From contig QEOQ01000389.1 in the NCBI GenBank assembly GCA_010279815.1, positions 33,462 to 97,461 of the forward strand: DNA of 64,000 nucleotides. The letters run 5' to 3'. A program made the translations under genes and the position numbers. Under the pieces are notes generated by a model. That model saw only the letters and a program-made list of their open reading frames with translations, was not told the DNA's origin and made no database searches. Positions 21,430 to 33,000 of the stretch are shown here, piece by piece. This stretch comes from Brachionus plicatilis (taxonomy: Eukaryota; Rotifera; Eurotatoria; Ploima; Brachionidae). The stretch's first letter is position 1. Every line of letters starts with the position of its first letter.

Positions 21430-22500
21430 ATTTATTAAAATTAATAGAAGTTCATTTATACGGCCTTTACTTTTTTTTTCATTAATTTAACTTCACCTGT
21501 ATTAATTTACTTGTATCTTTATAAAATAAATTTTAGCGTATAAAACGATTTTATTAAGATAAAAATACTTTTTTTTGTTAGTACAAAAAAAATTTTAAAT
21601 ATTTTAAAATGACTTTAAACTCCCTAATACTTGGCACCTTTTTATTATTTATTGGTCTTTTGTTTATTTAACAATGGCTTGAGTGTCCATTCTTTCAACA
21701 AAACTATTATCGTATAAACTTTCCAAATCAAGCCTTATAGAATTTGGTGAAAAAAATTATATTATAATTTTGGAAATAATTCTCATGTCAATAAAGGTTT
21801 TTTCTATGAAAAGAGTTATTTAAAATCAAAAAAGTTGCTTTTTAAAAAAAAATTTTTTTAAAATGAACGTGGTATTTTTATAGAGTAAATTTATTATTGG
21901 GATAGAAAAAATTTCTAGCCATTAAATTCAATTGTCGAGATCTATTAAAGTTTTTTTAATATCCCAAGTACAAAGATTTTGCTTTGAATATTCATTTTTA
22001 AGTAAAAATATTAGCAGTTTAGAAAAAAATTTAATTTATTTTAATTTTTAGATTTAAATAAAGCTAAAATTGAGAAAATTTCGATCAATATCAAATTTTC
22101 AATAGTTAAAAATAATTTTTTATGAGTCGACTATATTAAATTTGAAAGTCCCCTATTTTTGTAAATTATTAATTTAATTAGATTTTATTTTAAAGTAACA
22201 AAAAAAATCAGAATATTTCAAAATTAATTTTGAACGATTATTTCTTAAAAAATTTTGCTTCGATTTCTATCTATCTTGTTTTCTATTTATAGAAAAAAAT
22301 GTTATCTTTCAGTATTTCCAAGTATGTATATTTCTCTTAAAAATTTATTTTTAATAATCAACTATCCTATGTTCTATAATAGATGTAATCTTATCTCATT
22401 ATTCCACAATTTTATCACCAATCGAATTTAATCAATTTGGCAAATTTTTTATTTTACAAAAACCATTATATAATATTTATTCATTTAAAAACCAAGATGC
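21430..22500. other. Intergenic between P5CR and ependymin-like genes
   Basis: About 1 kb of AT-rich DNA with no gene or repeat recognised. Confidence 0.5.
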
Positions 22501-22527
22501 CTTTTCTCATATCAAAATTTTCCACAG

Positions 22528-22533
22528 TATAAA
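22528..22533 (+). promoter_or_regulatory. Candidate TATA box
   Basis: TATAAA lies 58 bp 5' of the ependymin-like start codon in a locally GC-richer context (tccacagtataaattcgc). This spacing allows a transcription start about 30 bp downstream and a short leader. AT-rich DNA makes chance matches common. Confidence 0.35.
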
Positions 22534-22585
22534 TTCGCTTTTTGTTCTTTGAGAATTCATAAAAACCTAAATATTAATTTTCGAA

Positions 22586-23188
22586 ATGAGCTGCTTAATC
22601 ATCTTGTCATTAGCTTTGGCAATTTCTTCAGTCTTCGGACAATTGCCAGTACCATGCACATCTCCTCCTCAATGGGAAGCAAGAGTATATTTCTATGACT
22701 CATTTCAAAAAGATACCGTTCTAGCTCGCATCACATACGATTCTGTATACAAACGTGAGAGAATTATTGAAGAGTACAGACTTGGCGATCAAGATGATTA
22801 CTACGATGTTCTCTACTTGCATAGCCAGCAAATTGAATACAGATTCAACTTTAAAACAAAAGAATGCAAAAAGCAAGCAATTACTAGACCATGGAGAGAT
22901 TTTGGTGTTCCATCTAACGCGACTAGCTACGGAGAATCATACGTTGGCTCATCCGCTGTAGCAAATGCCAATGTTTTGATAACCACATGGGGAAAAGAAT
23001 TTACTGATGAGAAAGGAAACAAAATTGATTATATGGGATCTTGGACACTGGAGGGTTGTTTGCCAATCTATTCGCATTACTTTTCCAAGGCTGACAACAT
23101 CAACACTCATACCAGTTTTTATGACATTGTCCCAGGAATCGATAATCCAAATGTTTTTATTCCACGAAAAGAATGCTTGGCTTTTTAA
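22586..23188 (+). CDS. Ependymin-related secreted protein
   Basis: A single exon of 200 residues. Residues 1-18 (MSCLIILSLALAISSVFG) form a signal peptide. The mature part begins QLPVPCTSPPQWEARVYFYD. It continues with I.Y D..Y.R.R..E, YLHSQQIEYRFNFKTKECKK and a conserved late W-x-L-E-G-C-L-P block, the pattern of ependymin-related proteins (EPDR/MERP), which fold like a lipid-binding lysosomal/extracellular beta sandwich. Cysteines are placed as in the family (C24, KTKECKK, EGCLPI, RKECLAF). Length matches the family norm of about 200. Codons are less AT-biased than the background, suggesting good expression. The poly-A signal is at 23236-23241. The ligand or role is not deducible. Confidence 0.9.
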   Translation: MSCLIILSLALAISSVFGQLPVPCTSPPQWEARVYFYDSFQKDTVLARITYDSVYKRERIIEEYRLGDQDDYYDVLYLHSQQIEYRFNFKTKECKKQAITRPWRDFGVPSNATSYGESYVGSSAVANANVLITTWGKEFTDEKGNKIDYMGSWTLEGCLPIYSHYFSKADNINTHTSFYDIVPGIDNPNVFIPRKECLAF

Positions 23189-23239
23189 ATTTTTTCAAAA
23201 TTGTAGACTTATATCAATAGATATTAGTAATTAAAAATA

Positions 23240-23775
23240 AAACCTAAAAAAAATATAAAATAATTGTTTAAATTAAAGTATGACAACTATTATTAGTTAT
23301 GATATTGAAATCGTTAGATTTAATGACATTTAACAAGAATTTATTATTTATCTGATCAATTTTTTATCTGAAATCGTCTAAAATTGAATCAAGAGTAAAT
23401 AATTTATTTATGCCGACAAAAAGACGAAAAAGAAAAATAGCAAATTTAATTATTTAAAGGCAAAGGAATAATTTAAGAGAGAGAAAAAATCTTTAAAAAA
23501 TATTTCTACAGTTTCTACATTAGTATTCATTAATATTTTTTGTTACAGTCAATAATTATTATTGTGAAACTCATTAATAATTTTTATTTACTCATTTTTG
23601 ATTTCTTTGACAATTAATAAAAACTCAAAAACATGTATTTTAGCATCCAAATAATTAAAATAAATACCTAATAATAAAAATCCAATTTTTTTATAGAAAT
23701 TTTTTTACATCTTTTTGTCTTATGTCATTTTAATTCTTAGTTTTTTGTTCTACCTTATTTTCACTTTATTTATTT
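23240..23775. other. Intergenic, no supported gene
   Basis: AT-rich, with repeated aataattattattg-type low complexity around 23550-23590. Nothing else was recognised. Confidence 0.45.
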
Positions 23776-23779
23776 ATTA

Positions 23780-23939
23780 CCGTATTCCCTCGTTCGATTA
23801 TGCTGCACCATAAATTAAGCTACCAGCTTTTGGACCATGCACCAAAGTACATCATACCCATTCTAATATATTTTTAACTTGATTTTTTAATTTACATGTC
23901 CTAGCTTGTAATGCAGCATAATCAAACGAGGGAATACGG
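23780..23939. mobile_element. Tc1/mariner-type MITE, 160 bp
   Basis: The terminal inverted repeats start CCGTATTCCCTCGTT at 23780 and mirror at 23939. They match over about 28 bp with one mismatch (cgttcgatta versus cgtttgatta). Both ends are bounded by TA (23778-23779 and 23940-23941), the mariner target duplication. There is no coding capacity. It sits just 5' of a LINE 3'-end copy. Confidence 0.75.
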
Positions 23940-23954
23940 TATTTTTTTTTGTTA

Positions 23955-24330
23955 ATCTGAAGGAGCATTAGCTCGTCACGGATAAACGATTAACAAATAA
24001 GAAAATCTAAATCATGATTGATATGACTTCAGTTAAAATCACTATTTATATAGACATCATATTTATTTATGCAACATCTAAAATTTTTTAAGTCTTTTAA
24101 TCTTAACTTTTTTGTAATCAAATTTAAAATATATGGCTGAAAGGTACCGAACCCAAATTGTTTCTCTTTCAGAATAAAAATATCTGAAAAAAATAGAATT
24201 TTGTACCTAATAATACCTTTGGAGACTTGTTTAAATTATTCAATTAAAATGCTATAATTTGAGAATATTCAAATATTTCTAATTAGGTTACCTTTCTGCA
24301 CTCAGATTAGAAAAGCTTTTCTTAAGTCTC
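23955..24330. repeat. LINE 3' signature copy 3 and degraded flank
   Basis: Plus-oriented aatctgaaggagcattagctc and tail at 23955-24000. Downstream on the minus strand about 24130-24330 contains short coding-like blocks (TGRLKKSFSNLS) with stops, perhaps part of an older opposite-strand LINE. Only the signature is certain. Confidence 0.5.
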
Positions 24331-24886
24331 CCAGTTGAGATTGTTGAATTCACCAATTTTGCTACTTACATTTTTTATACACACATACACACACAAAAAG
24401 GGTGAGGTAGAAAAAAACATAAAAAAAGAGAAAAAACATAAACTATAAAAAATCAAAAAGAGATAAAACATAAATTATATAAAAAATAACTTAAATAGTT
24501 AAAATGAGACAAAATTTTGATTTAATCTAATTCAAGAATGGTTTAAAGAAATATTTAAAATTTTCAAATTTGAAAAATTAATGGGTTCATCAAAATAAAG
24601 CTCATCAAATAAATTTTCTAAATCTTTTAACAGATTGAGAAAAAATTAATTATTACCAAAGTGATAGACTTTTTATAATTCGGGTTCATTTTCATAAAAT
24701 AGACTTTTTGAAGAGATCATATGTCATATTCCAAAAAGCAAAAATCCGAATCGCAAAGGATTTGAATTTTTGCTTTGTATCTTTAATTTTAAATTGATTA
24801 CATGTTTTTTTTTTAAATAAAACTATTTTATTAAACTAAAACTATTAAAAAAAATTGGATTTTAAATTTATGTTTTTTATCATTTT

Positions 24887-25230
24887 NNNNNNNNNNNNNN
24901 NNNNNNNNNNNNNNNNNNNNNNNNNNNNNNNNNNNNNNNNNNNNNNNNNNNNNNNNNNNNNNNNNNNNNNNNNNNNNNNNNNNNNNNNNNNNNNNNNNNN
25001 NNNNNNNNNNNNNNNNNNNNNNNNNNNNNNNNNNNNNNNNNNNNNNNNNNNNNNNNNNNNNNNNNNNNNNNNNNNNNNNNNNNNNNNNNNNNNNNNNNNN
25101 NNNNNNNNNNNNNNNNNNNNNNNNNNNNNNNNNNNNNNNNNNNNNNNNNNNNNNNNNNNNNNNNNNNNNNNNNNNNNNNNNNNNNNNNNNNNNNNNNNNN
25201 NNNNNNNNNNNNNNNNNNNNNNNNNNNNNN
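24887..25230. other. Assembly gap (344 N)
   Basis: A run of N followed by a poly-A tract (25231-25250). Open frames spanning it are artefacts. Confidence 0.99.
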
Positions 25231-25314
25231 AAAAAAAAAAAAAAAAAAAAACAAGACAAATACAATTTTTAGCTATAAAAAAAATAAGCTTATTATAATT
25301 GATTTTCACTTCAT

Positions 25315-28300
25315 CTAGCCATTAAACTTATCTAACAATTCGTTTTTTACTCTGTTTAGTTTACAATTTTGCAAAATCTTTGCTAATTTGAGAACATTAT
25401 CATCTTTGTGCGAGTGTAAGTTTTCCCAGCGTCTGAACCATGTTTGAAGAACAATTTTTACTTTAGTAGCAATGTTACACGTCTGATCAATAACACTTAT
25501 TTGATTCTCATTCAGCTCCATTTCTCTAGCTATGTGCTTCCAATGGCCAACAGTTCTGGCTGACAAAAATTCAATTATCTGCTCAAAAAACGCCACCATG
25601 TTTTCATTATTAGAGTCCTGTTGGTCTCCAACCACCCCTGCTTTGGATGAATCACACAACCAATACTCAGCATTAAAATTTTCAATGGTCAATTTTTTTC
25701 TTTTGCTCATTAGATTATCAATGGCATTTAGCGAGTCACACTTGTGCTTTTGACTTTCGTACAACTCACTATTGCATTCCATAGGATCCGATGCTAGTCC
25801 TGGAAAAAAATAGAAATATGGCTTTGTCAGCTTGCTTGTATATTCAGACATTTGCTTTTTGCCAGTATTGGTAACCTCATTGCTTATCAACGAGTTGACC
25901 ATGTTGAGCATTGCGCAAAGATCAGTATTGTGTGCATGTTTACTGAAAATTTGCACTATGGCATTCATGTACCAGCTGCCAATTTCTGGTTTTCGATAGG
26001 CTATGAAGCCTTTTTGGGTCGGATAGCCGATCAGCATGTCACATAGACTTGGAATATGGTAAAACACTTGGGAATTTGTGCCTGATAAAGCTGAAAACGA
26101 TTCGGGTCGTGGTCTAAAATGGTTGTTGTTGTCACTCTGTGTGGCCTCGTAGCCATCCGCCTCATCTGACTCCTTTAGACAAAAGCTCAATCGGATCCCA
26201 AGGTCTTCAGCTGGCCCGTTTACTGGATCGTCCCTGCACGATTGAATAAAAAATAGCTTGGGCTTGCCAGCAAGATTTGGACAGTTCAAATTGTTGAACA
26301 TGGTGAATATGTCGTCTAGGAGAACTTTGTTGCCCTCCTTAGTGGTTAAATAGCCCTCTTCGCCATGCGACATAAGACAAATTACACTGCATTGAGCTTC
26401 CTCGTGCTCTTTCATTTCGGCGAAATTTTTCAAGATTTCTTTAAAATTCTAAGCATAGAAAAAATTTTAAAAAATATTTTATTAATTTAAAAATTTTTTT
26501 TTGGACAAAAATGTAAATTTTCAAGCACCTTGCACAGTTTTTGGAAGTGTAAAATTTAGTTTTGGAGAATTCTTTCAAGCAAAATAATGTTTTATTGAAG
26601 TGTTTGTTAAATAAATTAAAAAGAAAATATTTAACTCTGAAAATTGGCTACAAAAAAATAAATAAAAAGACTTGATTAATTAATAAAATAAAAGACAAAG
26701 AAATTAATTTAGCCAAAATTTTTATTTCAGTTTGTCTATTTTTATTTTCTTCTGTATTTTACTTCACATAAAACATTATTTTTGAATTTTTATTTTTTTT
26801 GATTTGGAAAATAAGCAAATAAATAAAACTTTAGTTTTTGAAATGACTTATTTGCCTTTTTTTAGGTCCTTTTTTTTAAATTAGGATTAAATTTTAAAAT
26901 GCTATGAATAATTTAATTTGATGCTGAAAATGAAGTTTATCGTCTGATTCAGTTCAATTTGAAAAAAAATCTTATCATTTTTTATTAAATGATGAGTCTT
27001 TAGAATGAAACATTTTTCAGTTGTTTTAATAAGTTAATAAAAAAATACGAGGATTTTTTATTCTTATTTCATAATTAACACATTTTAAAATAAAAATTTT
27101 AAATTTCGAAAATATCGAACTATGTTAGAAAATTTTTTTTGATAACTATGTTCAAAAAACTGAAATATTATTTATTTTTTTATTTGTACCGAACTAAAGC
27201 TACTTCAGAATGAAATGTAAAAGAAATGAAATTAAAGCGTCACTTGTTTTTAATCAAATTTAACAATGAATTACAACCTTTTTTTATTTTATCTATGATT
27301 GAACACAAATCGAATTACAACCAAGAAACTTGATTTCTTTTTGTCTAATGATTTTAATTCCATAGATTCTTAGTTTGAGATCAGAATTTTTTTTTGGGTC
27401 ATGTCCAGAATGTGATCATTTTGATCACCAAAATATTAGGTGTACTCTTTGTGATCAAAATTTTTTTTGATCACATGAAATTTTTTTTGTTGAAATCAAA
27501 AATTTTTTTCATTCTAGAAATTAAAATTTTAAAATTATGTTAATATTTAATTAAATAAAAAAACAAGAAAAAAATTGAAAATCACCATAATAAACTATAA
27601 GTTTTTGAAATATATATTAAGATTTAAAAACCGTAAAAGAAAAGGCAGTTTGTACAAAGAAATTGCTTTGGTCACAGTAGAATCGTCCGATGCAGCTAAA
27701 TTAGCTGCAAAAAAAGCATTAAGCAAACAGTCAAAACCGGTAGAATGTAGCATTTGTGGTGAATTTATGAAAAATGAAAAGGGTGTTAAATTGCACATGT
27801 CAAAAAAACACGAAGAAAAAATTAGATTTTGTTTTATTTTATTTTGAAAATTGAGACTTAAATTTTTTTTTTTGAAAATTGGAATAAAGTTTAATATATT
27901 TTAAAAAATTTCCTGATCACCAAAAAAAATTTTTTTTTTTTTTTTCATAAATTGGCTTTTTTGATCACGAAATATGTTATCATTGATCACTGACCCTTTT
28001 TTTTTTATCATATTTTAAAAAGACCATCGAACAAGACTTTTTAACTGATATCTTGATTTTCCACTTACAAAGACCGTGTTCTAGTTCCTTCTAATATAAA
28101 TTGATTTTTTTTAAAAATCCTTTTATCTTTTAAATAAAAAAGTGACACAGTCGTCACTAAAAAGAAAGCATTCATTATTGGTTTCTTTATTTTAGACAAA
28201 TCGTTAATAAATATACTGAACAATAATGGACTAACAACTGAGCATTGATATACACCTGCTGTTAATGAAAATTTCTCGCTAAATGACCGTTTACTTTGAA

Positions 28301-29591
28301 TTCAAGAAGTCAAGAAAAGAATTTAATTTTTATTTCAAAAGAAATTTTTTTTAAAGTTAAGTCATTTTAGTTGACTTATAAATTTTGAGTTGTATATTTG
28401 AAGTTAAGAGAAATTTTAGTTTAAACACTAAAAACTTAAATTTTTCAAGACTTTTTTTGAATTTATAATTATCTAGAAATTTAAGGCTATGTTTTTTTTT
28501 ACTAATTTTTTAAAACAGTGTTCAAAATTTAAAAAAATTTTCTTAAGTCAACTCAAATGACTTGACCTTAAAAAAATATATCTTAAGTCATTGACTTCAC
28601 CAAAAAAGTGACTTAAATTAAAGTTTCACTATTTTTTTGAATACAAAAAAATTGTCCTAAAGCCAGACAATATGTTCAATGACAATTTATTTTAAAAAGA
28701 GTCTTAATTAAGCGATTCTCCAATTTGAATTTTTTACTTTTAGTTTGCTAACTTTTTGGCACCCTGAGAACGAGTATAACACTCTTAAGGGTCAATTAAG
28801 AATTAACTATGAAAATTTAATTCTCAACTTTTTTTACTTCCATTAATAGATGAAAAATTTAGTAAAATTTACTTTTTAATTTTTGAAATAACAGAAAGCG
28901 GAACATTACTATGTTTTTTTACAAAATTTAGGTTGTTTTTCTTAAAATAGTTATCATTTTTTAATAAAAAGTGCTATTTTTTAAGAAAAATTTTCAATAA
29001 GTTAAAAATATTGGATTTCTATTTAATTTAGTGTTAATTAATTTTCATATGTATAATTATTTAATATAATTTTCATATGGAGTATCCTATTCAAAATTTT
29101 GGAGTATCAATTTTAATTGAAAATTTTTATTAAGACTCTTAAGACAAGTTGTGAGGGCAACAAAAAAATTTTATTTACTTGTTTGGTCAAATCATGGTTC
29201 GAGTCTGTGTATATATGTACATTGAACAGTAGTTGCTCAAATAACTGCTTTAGCGCATCTGTGTCCCGGTCAGACCATCTTCTTGGTGGCATGCCGGCTA
29301 TTTGGTAGATATTTATTATTAGGCACTGTCCGCGCGGGTTCTTATACATGGGGTAACACTTTTTTGGTGGCAATTGGTTAACATTTTGCATCAGTTTAAA
29401 ATAAAACTCACTTGTTTGAATTTTTCGTAAAAAAAGTCAACTTGACAAGGCTCCACTGAAACTCTAGGCGGGCTGTATTCTTTTTGCAAAAATTGACCAA
29501 AGCTGTCATTGAGAGCTGCAAAATATTAAAGCTTAGCAAATAGATAAATGAAACTGTTTTTTATTTTCTTACCTTGAATGTTGTCTTGCAT
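25315..29591 (-). CDS. Caspase with C-terminal death domain (4 exons)
   Basis: Minus-strand exons 29591-29573, 29515-29412, 29358-29179 and 26448-25315 join in frame to 478 residues; all junctions are GT-AG. The prodomain is only about 40 residues. The p20 part starts CYPMYKNPRGQCLIINIY (R50 would bind the P1 Asp), then DLTKQ|NFKEILKNF spans the big intron. CLMSHGEEG gives catalytic H129 and FFIQSCRDDP gives C172. The usual QACxG box therefore reads QSCRD. The p10 region reads GFIAYRKPEIGSWYMNAI. After it, residues ~387-477 (VGHWKHIAREMELNENQISV... TWFRRWENL) form a death domain. Caspase adaptor domains are normally N-terminal, so this order is unusual. Intron 3 is 2,730 bp and contains transposons. 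The gene is divergent from the TMEM145-like gene. Confidence 0.85.
27396..27996. mobile_element. Zinc-finger TIR element, copy B (601 bp)
   Basis: The ends read GGGTCATGTCC... at 27396 and mirror GGGTCAGTGATC... at 27996, flanked on both sides by poly-T that can hold an 8-bp duplication. The subterminal DNA is full of TGATCA palindromes (gtgatcattttgatcacc). It interrupts the LINE. The interior encodes a C2H2 finger nearly identical in framework to that of copy A. Confidence 0.65.
27620..27847 (+). CDS. Single C2H2 zinc finger ORF of copy B element
   Basis: The plus-strand frame gives ...SSDAAKLAAKKALSKQSK, then PVECSICGEFMKNEKGVKLH and MSKKHEEK: C-x2-C-x12-H-x4-H. The N-terminus is unclear; the frame is open from 27575, but its first part is AT-run sequence. 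Compared with copy A (KKALSKHANPVPCEICGELM, KNFKGVKLHIAKKH) the finger is clearly homologous. No transposase domain is present. It presumably binds DNA, and the element's own ends are the obvious candidate; that is inference. Confidence 0.5.
   Translation, partial: RFKNRKRKGSLYKEIALVTVESSDAAKLAAKKALSKQSKPVECSICGEFMKNEKGVKLHMSKKHEEKIRFCFILF
28305..29110. other. Intronic AT-rich DNA with AAGTCA motifs
   Basis: Within the caspase intron, 28370-28620 holds several aagtcA/tgacttaa motifs in both orientations, like the subterminal repeats of the hAT-type element at 59790-60299. It may be a degraded relative. No boundaries could be fixed. Confidence 0.3.
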
Positions 29592-30052
29592 TTTTTTCTT
29601 TTAATTTTTACAAATTGATCAAACTTAATACAAAATCAATATAAAACTCAAATCGCCATATTTTAATCTAGTTCTTTAAGCAGAAAAACATACTACACTC
29701 ACGCACACAGTCAAACACGTAAATTTAAACTCTATTTGGAAATTACAATTATAAAAAAATATATATATATACTAATATATTAATTTCCCTTAACAACCAT
29801 ATAATTTATTCACTTTAAAACAAGCCATACGATTAGCATGTTTATCTTTTTTGACTTGAACATAAACATGCTCTAGTTGTCTTTTTTTGTTTAGCTCAAA
29901 TGCAAAATACTGATGATAGAGACTAGCTAAGCGTTTATTTTGCCAAATTGGTTACCAAAGAAGCAAAATTAATTATGGCACCTTTACATGTCATGAAAAT
30001 AAAATACTCTAATTCTCTTTAAAAATTTATTTTTTCTGGAAAATTTTAAATT
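29592..30052. promoter_or_regulatory. Shared 461-bp divergent promoter region
   Basis: This is the interval between the caspase start (minus, 29591) and the TMEM145-like start (plus, 30053). It contains an (AT)n tract at about 29759-29771 and no ORF, so both promoters must lie here or within first exons. Co-regulation is possible but unproven. Confidence 0.5.
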
Positions 30053-33000
30053 ATGACTTTGTACATAATTCATGTTTACATAACACTGGTTTGGTTCGTG
30101 GCGACAAATTCGTTGATTCTCAAGGACGAACTGGTCTCGACCAAAGTAATATGTTGCCAGAGGAGAAATTTTTAAAAATTAAAAAAAAATTTTTTTTTTC
30201 AAAAAGGACTGGAATTTAATTGGAAAATTTTGCTTTATTTCTAATGAGAGCCTTTTTTCGTACAAAGTTTCCTATCCTGATAGCCTTAAAATTCAAAAGT
30301 TTCTCATTTACTATGACGATCAGTGGAACAACGTTCGGAGAAAGGACAAAGAAAATAATTTGGTAAGAAAAATAAACTTTAAAGCTTTTATTGTTATAAA
30401 CCATGCTGATAGAATTGCGAGCAAAAAGAAAAAGAATTGCCATTGAGTCAAGCATTTGAGCTTAGCGCCCAAAATCCGTCAGTTGGCTGCGCTGAAGAAA
30501 CTCTAAATGGAATCAAGTCACTGTCTTGCTCTGCAAAATTTCGCTTTTCTTCGATCAGACCGCGATATTGGTTCGTGGTCATTTCCAAATGTGGCTCTAA
30601 TGTAAATTGAAAAAAAGCTACAAAAATTTATAAAATTAATTATTGAAGGATGTTCGACTAAAGTACGAGTTAGAGTTTACAAATGGAGACAACATATTTA
30701 GAAAACATTTTTCAGCCGATGAATTCGGCATTTTGGAGACATCTATAGCATTATTTTTGGCATATGTGATCATCTCAATTGTCTGTGGCATATTTGCCAA
30801 AATTCTGGTTATGAAGTCTTTTTTTCACTTAACAATCGGTCTTTACATAGCTTCCGTAGTTCTTCAGCTATTGTCCATTTTGTTCACTATGGCCGAGTAC
30901 GGACAATTTTCTCAGAGTGGATTTATTACTCCTGGAATGCTCACTACAAGTATTTTAAATCTACTATAGATTATGAGTTAATTATAAAAAAGAAAAAGAA
31001 ATTTTTATCTGTAGTTTATAAAAAAAGATTTTCTCTAATTTTTTGAAAGTTATTTATTTTAGAGTTAATTAATTTTAATGAAATTAAAATTATTTTAATA
31101 GCTATTAAAAAATAAGATTTTTTAAATTTCAACATTTACAATTTGTCAAACAAAAATCTGTCAAAAATAATTAGCTGTTAATTGTCTGATTTTTTTGTCT
31201 TTATGTTCTTTATAAAGATCACTTTGTCGGATACTTAATTGAGTGTTGGTTCATAGTTCATAGGCTAAGTTCTTAAAATCAGATTTAAAAAATTTTTATG
31301 CTACTTTGAGAAAAACTTTTTTGCAAATTTTTTCTGATTTTATTTCTTGCTGTGATCTCATAAGAAAAAAATATTGATAGAATTTAAAATAATTTGAAAT
31401 TTGAAAATTGGGGTCTAGCCTAAAATGTGAACAGAAGTTCACCAATAAATGTGACCATGAGTATTTTGCCTAAAATGTTAACTTTATGCTCACCAAATTT
31501 CTGTTCACAAATTTTTTGACCAAAGTAGTTCACATAAATTAAAAAATGTTCACCAAATTTTTAATTTAAAATTAAGACAAAATTAAATGGAAAATTTACT
31601 TACAGTTGAGAGTGAAGATGATAAGACCGATTCGGTCACTTTGGTCAAATCAAAATCTAATGATTTGCAATAAAATGACCAGGATAGCGATGTTGAGTCA
31701 AGTTTGAGTGAAAATTTACTTACAATTGATGAGAAATTAAGTGTCTTAAATCTAAATGCTGCAGAAAAAGCGCTGTACATTATCGAGAAAAAGCTAAGGC
31801 TGCAATATCAACTTGACAAGAGACTTTGAATGTACTAAAAAAAGCACTAAGCAAACATGCCAATCCGGTGCCATGTGAGATTTGTGGAGAATTAATGAAA
31901 AATTTTAAAGGAGTAAAATTGCATATAGCAAAAAAACATAAAAATTAAAAAATAATTTTTGACAATTTATTTTATTTTTTTTTATCAAAATTAGCATTTA
32001 AATTAATGCTCACATAAAAAAAATTTAGTTCACGAAAAATTAAATTTTTTTTTAAAATTTACTCTGGTCACAAAATTTATGAACAGAAATTTGGTGAACA
32101 TAAAGTTCACATTTTTTGGTGAACTTCTGTTCACATTTTAGGCAAGACCCGAAAATTGCGCCAAGGAAATAATAATTTTTCTAATTTTTTATCTAAAAAA
32201 TATGAATTTTAAATATGAATTGGAAAAAATATGTCAGTGTGTATTTTGTTCAAAAAAAGCTTAGCTAATGGTTTCGCTGAAAAAAAATTTAAATTTTGTT
32301 TAAAATTGCCATAGGACGATACTGAGCAGTAGTGTTGTGTATTTCGGTCAGAAATTATCGGCCTGATTTTTATCTCATAACAACAGGTGCGTACTTTAGG
32401 AATATCCTTAATATCGTGTAGACATAAGCTTTAGATAGCAAATCAAGAATGAAAAATTCAAGATAAATTCAAATAAAAAAAAAACTTTATGCAACCTTAA
32501 ACTTCCACCGATTTTGAAATCAAAATTTCCAAAAATTTAAAAATTTTAGATAAATTTTTGTTTGTCTTTCCCCCAGTTTATTTCATAATCCAAGATTTGG
32601 AATCTTTTTGTTTGAGTTAGAAAAGGAGCATTTTTGTAAGATTTTTTCTTTCTCTTGACTTGCACAGATTATTATTTGAGTTCCTTTTACCTTTTCTGTA
32701 TTACCTTTTTCACACTCGAAATAAAACTTGACTTTTACTTTTGACCAACTCTGTTCCAGACAATAAAACAAAATTTTTGTCCGGAACGAACTATGTTTTA
32801 TTTTTTGATCAATTAATTGTTTGACTATTTTCCATGTTTTTTATTGAAATACTTCTCAAAAGCTTATTACTTGTAGAACAATTTCACTTATTCAGGTAAA
32901 ATAATTTATCAACCATGTTGCTTCGAAATTGATCATAAATTTAGAAAGTTAGGTACTCATGAAAGCTTTTTTTTATTATTTATATTTGCTAAAAAACCTT

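Larger units (their letters stand above)
27177..28300 (-). mobile_element. LINE fragment inside caspase intron, split by a second element
   Basis: The minus strand carries GV.QCSVVSPLLFSIFIND, LVTTVSLFYLKDK, CKWKIKISVKKSCSMVFLKY (about 28280-28010) and, beyond the insertion, LKLRIYGIKIIRQKEIKFLG (27380-27300). It ends in the family's 3' signature at 27210-27181 (gaactaaagctacttcag as complement). It is colinear with the copy at 18.9-19.8 kb. Positions 27396-27996 are an unrelated TIR element inserted at a poly-A codon run. Confidence 0.7.

Noticed and set aside
24361..24400. CRISPR-like or satellite array
   Set aside because: Only a short (CA)n microsatellite (acacacatacacacac). No array with regular spacers exists anywhere in the window, and none is expected in an animal genome.
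24831..25309. Open reading frames on both strands across the N block
   Set aside because: They exist only because the assembly gap has no stop codons.
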